A stretch of 5,372 bases of DNA, taken from assembly GCA_947500275.1 (NCBI GenBank), contig CANMSW010000169.1:1-5372 (forward strand), in the 5' to 3' direction. The translations under genes were made by a program, and so were the position numbers. The stretch is from Bacteriovoracaceae bacterium. GTDB taxonomy: Bacteria > Bdellovibrionota > UBA1018. Position 1 is the first letter of the stretch. Each line of letters opens with the position of its first letter. Shown one piece after another: positions 1-5,372 of the stretch. Below the pieces are notes generated by a model. The model was given only the letters and a program-made list of their open reading frames with translations, was not told the DNA's origin and did not search any database.

Positions 1-2
1 AT

Positions 3-1538
3 CCCAAGCTCATCTCGAGTGCCGAAAATCTCGTTCGAGAAACTTTGAAGCGCTATCGCCCGAAGGTCGCGATCCAGAAATACGTGCCGCTTCGTTCGAT
101 ACCTAAACCGATCCCCTCGCCCTTAGCGACAGCATCGCCGTCCCCTGAGTCCGGCTCACCTGCCGCCCGCGAAGCCGAAGCCAAGGCCGACCAGGAAAAA
201 ATCGATAACCTGAAAACGTTTCTCCCTCTCGTAGGCACCCTTCTGGGTGCGGCTATCCTCGCGCTTGGATTCTTCCCCATCGCTCGCGCCGTCAAGGCAT
301 CTGCGCTTTCACTCGCCGAAGCTTTCAAGTCGATGCCAGCGTCCTTTGCGAGCACCGTGAACCAAAAGAATACGGCACCCATGGGTCCGGCCGAGAACCC
401 GCGGGAAAAGAAGGATAAAGCCACGGAGTCGGAAGCCGACGCACCGAAACCACCTCCCCCTCCAGCGCTACTCAAAGACTACCCGCGCAACCTAAAACTC
501 TTGAAACAAGTGCTTGGCGAAAGCGCTTTTCCGATCGTTCAAGCTCTGCGGGATTCAGAAGAAGATATTGCCGGCCTAAAATGGCTCATTCCAGCGCTGT
601 CGACCGAAGAACAGGAAGTCCTCAAACGATCCCTGGGAACCGAGAGACTGAACCGTCTGATGTCACTCGCAGGACAGTCCGCCTCCACGACTGATCGCAC
701 GGGATGGCTTCAGGACTTTGTAGAACGCGTTTTGCTGACTCGGCTCCAGGGGGGTTCATTGGTTCAGAAAGCCTTAGGACCTGAAAAAACGATTCGCCTC
801 TTTCTGACTCCTTCTCAGATCTTTGCCCAAGCAGTTCGTCAAGCAGGCACCGCGGCAGCGTGGCGTCTATTCATCGACCTACAGGACAAAGGCCACCTTG
901 AACAGCTCCTCGCACAACTCCCACCAGAAGAGTGGAAATTAGTAATATCGGCCACGCAGACCACTGAAGCTGAAATTCAAGAAGCAGCGCAGACTGTAGA
1001 GTCTATCATCGCGGAGCTCGAGCAGGTTGATGCGGGCTCACAAAAGCGTGCCGAGTACCTTAAATCGACACTCTTGGATCCCGTGATTCACCTCGTTCTT
1101 TCCAAGCCGCTCACTGAGGATGAAGCATTCTTAGGAAATCTCAGTGCAAGCGCGCCGGAGCTCGTCGTGATGATCCGAACAAAGATATGGACCGCGCGCG
1201 AGGTCCGAAGGGTACCTGTGGAGACCTTGCGAGAAACGGTCATGAATCTCAGCTCGGAACAAAGAGGGCTACTCCTCTACAGCTTGCCCGAATCGGAAGC
1301 GGCACATATCGAATCAGCACTGCCCGAGGGGAATGCGCGAACTATTTTAAGCTCACAAGTCAAGAAGCTCAGGGCCCGCAACGACGCTACCGAACAAAAA
1401 ACTGCGATTGCTCTCGGACGTCAGTTTCTGGATTTTCTCCGAAGAGAAGCCGAGCGGGGCAGAATATCACTTTTGCCTGAAGAAACCGGATCGAAACAGG
1501 AAGCAGTAGCCGGAACCCAAGAAACGCAGGCAGCTTAG
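3..1538 (+). CDS. FliG-like membrane protein, possible FliF/SctJ-FliG fusion, 5' partial
   Basis: The reading frame is open to the left edge. The first in-frame start codon seen is a TTG at 45 with no good ribosome binding site, so the true start is probably outside the window. Residues below are counted from that TTG. The order is: a basic segment (1-20), a proline/serine/alanine-rich linker (19-45), one hydrophobic membrane helix (about 58-81), a second charged linker ending in a run of prolines (about 115-140), then a helical, leucine-rich cytoplasmic region to the end. Residues 371-475, starting PELVVMIRTKIWTAREV, follow the spacing of the FliG C-terminal domain (the ELV..I....FTFEDI..L pattern, then a long amphipathic helix and a final IV..LRRLEEAGEI-like segment, here FLDFLRREAERGRISL). 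FliG is the rotor switch protein that sits on the FliF ring. The codons before 45 (ISSAENLVRETLKRY) could be the end of a ring-building domain as in FliF or SctJ. FliG-like is moderately sure; the ring fusion is inference. Confidence 0.6.
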   Translation, partial: PKLISSAENLVRETLKRYRPKVAIQKYVPLRSIPKPIPSPLATASPSPESGSPAAREAEAKADQEKIDNLKTFLPLVGTLLGAAILALGFFPIARAVKASALSLAEAFKSMPASFASTVNQKNTAPMGPAENPREKKDKATESEADAPKPPPPPALLKDYPRNLKLLKQVLGESAFPIVQALRDSEEDIAGLKWLIPALSTEEQEVLKRSLGTERLNRLMSLAGQSASTTDRTGWLQDFVERVLLTRLQGGSLVQKALGPEKTIRLFLTPSQIFAQAVRQAGTAAAWRLFIDLQDKGHLEQLLAQLPPEEWKLVISATQTTEAEIQEAAQTVESIIAELEQVDAGSQKRAEYLKSTLLDPVIHLVLSKPLTEDEAFLGNLSASAPELVVMIRTKIWTAREVRRVPVETLRETVMNLSSEQRGLLLYSLPESEAAHIESALPEGNARTILSSQVKKLRARNDATEQKTAIALGRQFLDFLRREAERGRISLLPEETGSKQEAVAGTQETQAA

Positions 1539-1548
1539 CAGTAGTCCA

Positions 1549-1575
1549 ATGAGGAGCGCCGAACACGCTCCTCAT
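1549..1575. terminator. Hairpin between convergent genes, probable bidirectional terminator
   Basis: Perfect 10-bp inverted repeat ATGAGGAGCG (1549-1558) and CGCTCCTCAT (1566-1575) around a 7-base loop. A further 3-bp pairing (1543-1545 with 1576-1578) is possible across a bulge. It lies just after the stop of the FliG-like gene and just before the stop of the ferredoxin gene on the other strand, the usual place for a shared terminator. Neither strand has a T-run after the stem, so it is not a canonical intrinsic terminator. Confidence 0.5.
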
Positions 1576-1580
1576 ACTCG

Positions 1581-1850
1581 TTAAGCCACACGGATAGCCG
1601 GACTGACGAGCGGCACCGGAGCTCCATCTTCCCCAATGGCTTGAACCGGACATCCTTTCATCGCTTCCTGGCAGCGCCGAACCTCGGCTGGGGAAGTCGG
1701 CTGCTTCACGAGACACGAGTGCCCCTCGACTTCGTCCATTTGAAAGTGCCGTGGGGCGGTCGTGCAACACTGGTTGCATCCGATACAGGTGCGATCGACA
1801 TAAAACTGCCCTTTCGCGTTCTTGGGCCATATATTCTTACGATTAGGCAT
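1581..1850 (-). CDS. Ferredoxin, single [4Fe-4S] cluster, 89 aa
   Basis: A small soluble electron carrier. The cluster motif is C22-x2-C25-x2-C28 (in RTCIGCNQCC), with the fourth ligand at C67 in the C-P-V-x-A-I signature (GCPVQAIGED). Only one cluster can be built; the second-cluster motif is absent. Additional cysteines are C29, C46 and C60. C60, seven residues before C67, is at a place where related one-cluster ferredoxins often keep a cysteine. The N-terminus (KNIWPKNAKGQFYVD) resembles small ferredoxins I associate with Bdellovibrio- and Leptospira-like bacteria. The start at 1850 is chosen because GGAG lies six bases upstream on this strand. The frame could be extended to 1988, but those 46 residues are arginine-rich and unlike a ferredoxin. 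The gene is divergent from the truncated haemoglobin and convergent with the FliG-like gene. The electron donor and acceptor are unknown. Confidence 0.9.
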   Translation of the reverse strand: MPNRKNIWPKNAKGQFYVDRTCIGCNQCCTTAPRHFQMDEVEGHSCLVKQPTSPAEVRRCQEAMKGCPVQAIGEDGAPVPLVSPAIRVA

Positions 1851-1979
1851 TTTGCTCTCCGAATTCTGAGTTCGATACGGTCGAATCCGCCGCCGGCAGG
1901 TAGCGCCAAATAACGCTCTCTCTATCGACCGTTTCCGCAGGATTCCTGACCCTGCCCCCCTGAACTTCCTGTGAACTTT

Positions 1980-2009
1980 GTTCTTCATCAGGCTCCCGTT
2001 ATGAAGAAC
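1980..2009. promoter_or_regulatory. 9-bp inverted repeat in the ferredoxin/globin divergent region
   Basis: GTTCTTCAT (1980-1988) and ATGAAGAAC (2001-2009) are perfect inverted copies separated by 12 bases. The site is in the 240-base region between the two divergent starts, about 80 bases before the globin. It could be an operator for a dimeric regulator or a hairpin in the globin leader. Just upstream, TGAACTT is repeated directly at 1961-1967 and 1972-1978, an 11-base period close to one helical turn. No FNR-type TTGAT-N4-ATCAA box is seen. No convincing -35/-10 pair is seen; TATGAA at 2000-2005 is only a weak -10 candidate. Confidence 0.4.
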
Positions 2010-2090
2010 TCCTGAAGACTAAGCGAGAGCCTGGAGCAATTCTGCGGTTCGACCGAAATAGGGAGTAACGAAAGCCTGCGAGGGAGCAGC

Positions 2091-2564
2091 ATGTCCCCAG
2101 AACCCATTCAGAATGAAATCTCGTTTTACGACTCGGTCGGTGGCCGCCGCGTCATCGAGCGCGTCCATCGAATCTTTTACAATCGAGTCTATGCCGATCC
2201 TTGGTTGAAACAGTTTTTTGGTCACATCGGGCAGGAGATTATCGAAAGCCAACAGAATGCTTTCATGACTCAAGCCTTCGGCGGTCCGCAGCTCTATTGC
2301 GGGGCCTTCCCCATTCCCGCTCACAAGCATATGTATATTACTGAAGAACTTTTTCTCCATCGGCACGCGCTACTCAAAAAAGCGCTCGAGGAGGCCGGGG
2401 TGCCAAAAGCCTACATCGACAAATGGCTCATGATCGATGGGAGCTTTCGCAAAGGCATCGTCAAACTCGCAAAAGAGAATTGTCAAAAGCGGCATTTAGC
2501 CGACGAAATCTTGGATTTCAGGAATCCGACAGGGGTCACTGAAAGAGCTGAATCACGAAAATGA
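2091..2564 (+). CDS. Group I truncated haemoglobin (2/2 globin), 157 aa
   Basis: A small haem protein that binds oxygen or nitric oxide; relatives such as mycobacterial trHbN convert NO to nitrate when given electrons. Family landmarks appear in order: YDSVGG (13-18, start of the fold), FYNRVYADPWL with Tyr30 as the B10 distal residue, QQNAFMTQAFGGP with Gln55 at E11 and the typical GGP turn (64-66), and AHKHMYIT with His78 as the proximal F8 haem ligand, followed by the G/H-helix segment ending EEAGVPKAYIDKW. By alignment from memory with trHbN, E7 is Ile51 and E15 is Met59. The start has AGGGAG five bases before the ATG. The fold ends near residue 130. The last ~25 residues are a charged tail, and the last three codons and the stop lie inside the tandem repeat that precedes the ATPase gene. 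The gene is divergent from a ferredoxin, which could in principle supply electrons (inference). Confidence 0.93.
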   Translation: MSPEPIQNEISFYDSVGGRRVIERVHRIFYNRVYADPWLKQFFGHIGQEIIESQQNAFMTQAFGGPQLYCGAFPIPAHKHMYITEELFLHRHALLKKALEEAGVPKAYIDKWLMIDGSFRKGIVKLAKENCQKRHLADEILDFRNPTGVTERAESRK

Positions 2565-2623
2565 CAGGACCTGCAAAAAATGTAACTCCTTTACAAAAAT
2601 TACAGGTCCTGTCATTTTTGTAA
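2553..2623. repeat. Two tandem 33-bp palindromic repeats before the ATPase gene
   Basis: Copy 1 is 2553-2585 and copy 2 is 2591-2623, separated by CTCCT. They match at 23 of 33 positions (period 38). Copy 2 is a near-perfect palindrome centred on 2607: 15 of 16 pairs match, with the single mismatch at 2601/2613, core ACAGGTCCTGT and outer arms TTACAAAAAT / ATTTTTGTAA. Copy 1 keeps the core CAGGACCTG but its outer arms are decayed (8 of 16 pairs). In addition, 2558-2573 is the exact reverse complement of 2603-2618 (16 bp), so transcripts could fold in two mutually exclusive ways. Copy 1 contains the globin stop codon. Copy 2 ends three bases before the ATPase ATG, and no ribosome binding site is present. 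Likely an operator for autoregulation, an attenuator, or a cis site of a mobile cassette. Confidence 0.8.
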
Positions 2624-2626
2624 AAC

Positions 2627-3838
2627 ATGCCTCATTTTAGAGAACGACACGCCTTGTCCCTGATCGAGAATGCTCTCCGCCTCAGCCCGCTGGTCGGGCT
2701 CATGGGGCATCGACAAGTGGGCAAGACAACTCTCCTGGAGCGAGTGGGGTGCAGTTATCACGTGCTCGACACACAGTCCGTACGCCTTGAAGCCGAGACT
2801 GATCCTCATGCATTTCTCGCGAAGCGAGCTGGAAGGCGTGTCGTTCTCGATGAGTGTCAGGTAGTTCCCGCCCTTTTTCCGGAACTCAAGGAGTGGGTGC
2901 GTACCCGTAAAACTCCGGGTCAATTCATCCTCTCCGGCTCGGTCCGGTTTTCGTCTCGGGAGGCGATTCGTGAGTCCTTAACAGGACGAATTGTTCAAGT
3001 GGAACTGCTACCGCTCACGCTCTCCGAGATCCTGGAGCGAGACCGATCCGATGAGGTCCGGCGTCTGATGAGAGCCGAGCGATTTCACTCACGCATCTTC
3101 CGCGAGGACCGAACCTCCTGGCCTAAAGTAGCCTCAGCAGCCGAGAAGTATCTGTCCGCTGGCGGCCTTCCGGGAGTCTGCTTCTTGCGCGACGAGAAGC
3201 AGAGAAAGCTCCGCCTTGAGGACCAGGTTTTGACGATTCTGGATCGCGACCTCCGAATGGTCCGAAAGATCACGGTCCCATTGATGGATTTGCGGACCCT
3301 CACTTCCGCGTTGAGTGAGATGCAAGGAGACCCGCTCGATTACACGGAACTGCGGCGCAAAAGCGGAATTTCAACGCCGACCATCAAGAAGATCATTGCA
3401 GCCTTGGAGGCGGTTTTTGTCATTCGACTCATTCCGATCGAAGGGGGAGGGAGTCGCGGGAGTATCGTGATTTTTGAAGATCTAGCCGAGCGCATCCATC
3501 TCTCGCAGCGTCCCATCCCCGTAGATGAACGCTTCAGTCACCTTTGTTTTCACGAAATTCGGAGTCAACTTCACTACCAACCTGGGGCAACTTGGTCACT
3601 GATCCATTACCGAACAAGAGGCGGAGCGCGCGTGCCCTATGTCTTTCGATCCGAGAACTCCGTTTTGGGCGTGCTTCCGCTGGAGTCCCCGGATGACTTC
3701 GACCGATACTCTGGATCAATTCGAAGCTTTTTCGGACATTTCGCAAACGCCAAACTGTTAGGGATTTATCCGGGCGGCCGTGCGCCCGCAATTCGGTCTG
3801 AGCGAGTGGCTCTCGCCCCTTTGGCGGCCCTCGTTTGA
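2627..3838 (+). CDS. AAA ATPase, AAA_14/DUF4143 family, 403 aa
   Basis: A P-loop ATPase of the widespread bacterial and archaeal family with an AAA_14 core and a DUF4143 C-terminal part; its cellular role is not established. Walker A is GHRQVGKTT (27-35). Walker B is RRVVLDECQ with Asp75-Glu76. A sensor-like FILSGS (100-105) is followed by SLTGRI..VELLPLTLSEI (117-135) and YLSAGGLPGV (175-184), all typical. Residues 236-270 form a winged-helix-like segment (YTELRRKSGISTPTIKKII). The C-terminal part (about 308-352) has the layout of the nuclease-like DUF4143 end, with HEIRSQL, then GGARVPYVF where relatives have E-V-D-F, then PLESP where they have I-E-V-K. The expected acidic and lysine residues are therefore missing and the site looks inactive. 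Length is normal for the family. The ATG follows the palindromic repeat by three bases and lacks a Shine-Dalgarno, so the mRNA may be leaderless or start selection unusual. Confidence 0.88.
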   Translation: MPHFRERHALSLIENALRLSPLVGLMGHRQVGKTTLLERVGCSYHVLDTQSVRLEAETDPHAFLAKRAGRRVVLDECQVVPALFPELKEWVRTRKTPGQFILSGSVRFSSREAIRESLTGRIVQVELLPLTLSEILERDRSDEVRRLMRAERFHSRIFREDRTSWPKVASAAEKYLSAGGLPGVCFLRDEKQRKLRLEDQVLTILDRDLRMVRKITVPLMDLRTLTSALSEMQGDPLDYTELRRKSGISTPTIKKIIAALEAVFVIRLIPIEGGGSRGSIVIFEDLAERIHLSQRPIPVDERFSHLCFHEIRSQLHYQPGATWSLIHYRTRGGARVPYVFRSENSVLGVLPLESPDDFDRYSGSIRSFFGHFANAKLLGIYPGGRAPAIRSERVALAPLAALV

Positions 3839-3927
3839 ATGGCGTTGACTGAGGCAGATCAAGGAAGGGGGCCGAGCCGAATCGGTTGATGGTTCACCCT
3901 TCGAGCCGATGCTGCTGAGGTGTGCCC

Positions 3928-3975
3928 ATGAAGGCTTCGTCTCCGACTGAAATCGCAAGCTCCCCCCCTTTGTGA
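3928..3975 (+). CDS. Possible 15-codon leader ORF, coupled to the next gene by GTGA
   Basis: ATG at 3928 is preceded by GAGG seven bases upstream. The frame encodes MKASSPTEIASSPPL and stops at TGA 3973-3975. The stop overlaps the GTG at 3972-3974 that begins the methyltransferase-like frame (GTGA), an arrangement common in translational coupling. The peptide has no recognisable domain and could be chance. It is listed because the downstream start has no ribosome binding site of its own. Confidence 0.25.
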   Translation: MKASSPTEIASSPPL

Positions 3976-4775
3976 ATCAGAGTCCACGTGTTCTAAGATC
4001 TAACTCTATGAAGCTCTTCGGCACGAAAAGACTGACGTTCGAACTTCGGTGGCGAGACTGGGCCTATCGAAAATTGCGAATCCGGTCGGGACTACCGAAT
4101 TCGCCGGTGAAACCGCACCCGAGCATTCAGGAGCACCTCTTCTATCCGGCAATTTTGAAGGAAGCGCTCACAGAACCCGAGCGACAAGACATTTCCCATT
4201 GGATTGACGTGGGCTGCCGAAACTGGGGCTACCTGCCCGGCTGCCTCCCAGCACTTCCCACTCTCGAATCTGGGGTGGGCGTTGAGCGGGATCCAGGCCG
4301 AATCTACTGGAATGGCTATTACCGCGGGGACTACGCCGAGGCTGCGGCCCTTCAATCCAGTACCCCCACCCGCACCCTGCGCTTCGTGCCAGGCAATTTT
4401 CAGAGTCTGACTCCAACCCTGGGTTGGAGTTTGGACTCAAAGCCCGTAAGCCGAAGTCGATTGATCACTCATTTTTTTCCATTCGTCTCCGAACGGCCCT
4501 GCACCCAATGGGGCCTTCCGATTGAGTATTCGAACTTCACGCCGCTCGCTTCTCACACCTTAGATCTCCTCAGCGCAAAAACGCAGGGAGACCCTATAGA
4601 CCTCTACTGGCTCAGTCTGCACCAAGGAGAGTGGGAAGCTGATATCGCACGAGAAGTCTGGACGGGGCTTGGATGCTCCTTCACAGAGAAGAAACTCAAC
4701 CCCAGCTCCCTTGCGGGAAACTGGCCCAGCCGTCATCCTCTCTTCCTTCTAGTGGGGCGGGTGAAAAAAACCTGA
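3972..4775 (+). CDS. Methyltransferase-fold-like protein of unknown function, 267 aa
   Basis: I do not recognise the family. Several segments fit a class I (Rossmann) SAM-dependent methyltransferase. HWIDVGCRNWGY (76-87) resembles the glycine-rich motif I loop after strand 1. VGVERDPGR (102-110) supplies an acidic residue where strand 2 normally contacts the ribose of SAM, followed by NGYYRGDYAEAAA (114-126). FVPGNFQSL (138-146) is at the place of strand 3. THFFPFVSE (166-174) could be strand 4 with the catalytic region. The C-terminal SRHPLFLLVGRVKK fits the last strands. No signal peptide or membrane helix is seen. The start is uncertain: GTG at 3972 overlaps the stop of a tiny upstream ORF, while ATG at 4008 (255 aa) is the alternative; neither has a clear Shine-Dalgarno. 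The substrate is unknown. The gene converges with aspS and leaves only 39 bases between stops. Confidence 0.6.
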   Translation: MNQSPRVLRSNSMKLFGTKRLTFELRWRDWAYRKLRIRSGLPNSPVKPHPSIQEHLFYPAILKEALTEPERQDISHWIDVGCRNWGYLPGCLPALPTLESGVGVERDPGRIYWNGYYRGDYAEAAALQSSTPTRTLRFVPGNFQSLTPTLGWSLDSKPVSRSRLITHFFPFVSERPCTQWGLPIEYSNFTPLASHTLDLLSAKTQGDPIDLYWLSLHQGEWEADIAREVWTGLGCSFTEKKLNPSSLAGNWPSRHPLFLLVGRVKKT

Positions 4776-4800
4776 CTCTCACCGAGAGCGCGCGGTCAGA
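4764..4800 (-). terminator. Candidate intrinsic terminator of aspS
   Basis: On the minus strand, 15 bases after the aspS stop, CTGA...TCAG and CTCTC-GGT-GAGAG make a stacked stem with a bulge on the 5' side. It is followed one base later by seven Ts (plus-strand A-run 4764-4770). The stem is short (4 + 5 bp) and bulged, so the call is tentative. The T-run lies inside the last codons of the convergent methyltransferase-like gene. Confidence 0.4.
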
Positions 4801-4814
4801 TCACCCAATCCCCT

Positions 4815-5372
4815 TCAGGTCTCCGCCTTCGGCTCAGGCTTCTTCGAGACGATATGGACTTCGCGCATCTGCTTCTCGGTCACTTCGTTCGGAGCCCCCA
4901 TCAGCAAGTCTTGCGCTTTCCCGTTGAGAGGGAACGCAATGACCTCGCGGATATTAGGTTCATCCAAGAGCAGCATCACCATACGGTCGATTCCGGGCGC
5001 AATACCACCGTGCGGCGGCGCTCCGTAAGCAAACGCATTCCAGAGGGCAGGGAATTTACTCTCGATCACTTTCTCTTCGTACCCTGCAATCTCAAAGGCC
5101 CGCTTCATGATATCGCGGCGATGATTTCGAATCGCGCCGGACGAAAGCTCGATGCCATTACAGACCAAGTCGTATTGATAAGCCACGATTTCGATCGGAT
5201 CTTTATGATTCAGAGTCTCAAGACCCCCTTGCGGCATCGAGAACGGATTGTGAGAGAAATCGACTTTCGCATCGTCTTCATTCCACTCAAACATCGGGAA
5301 ATCGACAATCCAGCAGAACGCCCACACGTCCTTGCGAATGAGATTCAATTTCTCAGCGACCCACGCGCGAAC
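4815..5372 (-). CDS. aspS: Aspartyl-tRNA synthetase, C-terminal 185 residues (5' part outside window)
   Basis: A class II synthetase that charges tRNA-Asp (or Asp and Asn in non-discriminating forms) in the cytoplasm. The frame is open through the right edge, so only about the last third of a roughly 590-residue protein is present. Counting from the edge, diagnostic segments are FCWIVDFPMFEWNEDD (19-34), FSHNPFSMPQGG (39-50, after the GAD insertion of bacterial enzymes), the ELSSGAIRNHRRDIMKRAFE segment (75-94), GAPPHGGIAPGIDRMVMLLL (117-136; class II motif 3 with Arg130) and REVIAFPLNGKAQDLLMGAP near the C-terminus. The N-terminal anticodon-binding domain and motifs 1 and 2 lie outside the window. 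The wording is closest to alphaproteobacterial and Bdellovibrio-like sequences as I recall them. The protein ends in a lysine/glutamate-rich tail and the gene reads against the methyltransferase-like gene. No defect is seen in the visible part. Confidence 0.96.
   Translation of the reverse strand, partial: VRAWVAEKLNLIRKDVWAFCWIVDFPMFEWNEDDAKVDFSHNPFSMPQGGLETLNHKDPIEIVAYQYDLVCNGIELSSGAIRNHRRDIMKRAFEIAGYEEKVIESKFPALWNAFAYGAPPHGGIAPGIDRMVMLLLDEPNIREVIAFPLNGKAQDLLMGAPNEVTEKQMREVHIVSKKPEPKAET

Noticed and set aside
53..475. Minus-strand open frame of 140 codons inside the FliG-like gene
   Set aside because: It lies fully opposite a better-supported gene, is rich in alanine, glycine and serine and has no recognisable motif; it is a shadow frame.
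1851..1988. Longer ferredoxin start at 1988
   Set aside because: The ATG at 1850 has a clear GGAG six bases upstream, and the extra residues are arginine-rich with no family resemblance.
2019..2366. Minus-strand frame of 115 codons over the globin
   Set aside because: It is the antisense shadow of the globin, which shows all family landmarks on the plus strand.
2558..2618. Inverted repeat read simply as a terminator of the globin gene
   Set aside because: The left arm starts before the stop codon, the loop would be 29 bases, and the structure ends next to the ATPase ATG. Termination is possible but does not explain the second, self-contained palindrome.
2553..3838. ATPase plus repeats as a transposon with terminal inverted repeats
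   Set aside because: No second copy of the ACAGGTCCTGT core occurs after the ATPase stop, no target-site duplication is visible and no transposase is present.
3864..3902. GAAGGG/CCCTTC stem after the ATPase gene as a terminator
   Set aside because: The stem is only 6 bp with a 27-base interior and no T-run; it could easily be chance.

Overview
The window is a compact, gene-dense bacterial chromosomal segment of moderate GC content with no rRNA, tRNA, CRISPR array or transposase. The lineage cannot be fixed from sequence alone. The aspartyl-tRNA synthetase fragment is bacterial-type and resembles alphaproteobacterial and Bdellovibrio-like proteins. Together with a FliG-like membrane protein and a single-cluster ferredoxin of a type I associate with Bdellovibrio- and Leptospira-like bacteria, this suggests a Gram-negative, possibly Bdellovibrionota-like organism. 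That is an inference held with low confidence.

Layout, left to right. (1) 3-1538 (+): a protein open at the left edge, with one membrane segment, a proline-rich linker and a C-terminal half that reads like a very divergent flagellar switch protein FliG. The residues before the membrane segment could be the end of a FliF/SctJ-type ring domain, so this may be a ring/switch fusion of a flagellar or type III secretion-like machine. (2) 1549-1575: a 10-bp-stem hairpin between convergent genes. (3) 1581-1850 (-): a small [4Fe-4S] ferredoxin. (4) 1851-2090: a divergent intergenic region with a 9-bp inverted repeat and a short direct repeat. (5) 2091-2564 (+): a group I truncated haemoglobin. (6) 2553-2623: two tandem 33-bp repeats, the second a nearly perfect palindrome. 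The first supplies the last codons and the stop of the globin. The second ends three bases before the next start codon. (7) 2627-3838 (+): an AAA ATPase of the AAA_14/DUF4143 type with intact Walker motifs but an apparently degenerate C-terminal nuclease-like site. (8) 3928-3975: a possible 15-codon leader ORF whose stop overlaps the next start as GTGA. (9) 3972-4775 (+): an unrecognised protein with a class I methyltransferase-like fold. (10) 4815-5372 (-): the C-terminal part of aspartyl-tRNA synthetase, running off the right edge, with a plausible terminator at 4764-4800.

How the parts may work together. The ferredoxin and globin are divergent and share one control region. A plausible link is oxygen or nitric-oxide chemistry, in which a globin needs a reductant, but nothing in the sequence proves the partnership. 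The ATPase with its tandem palindromes looks like a self-contained cassette placed directly behind the globin. It is the most interesting element in the window. The methyltransferase-like gene and aspS converge and are not obviously related to the rest.
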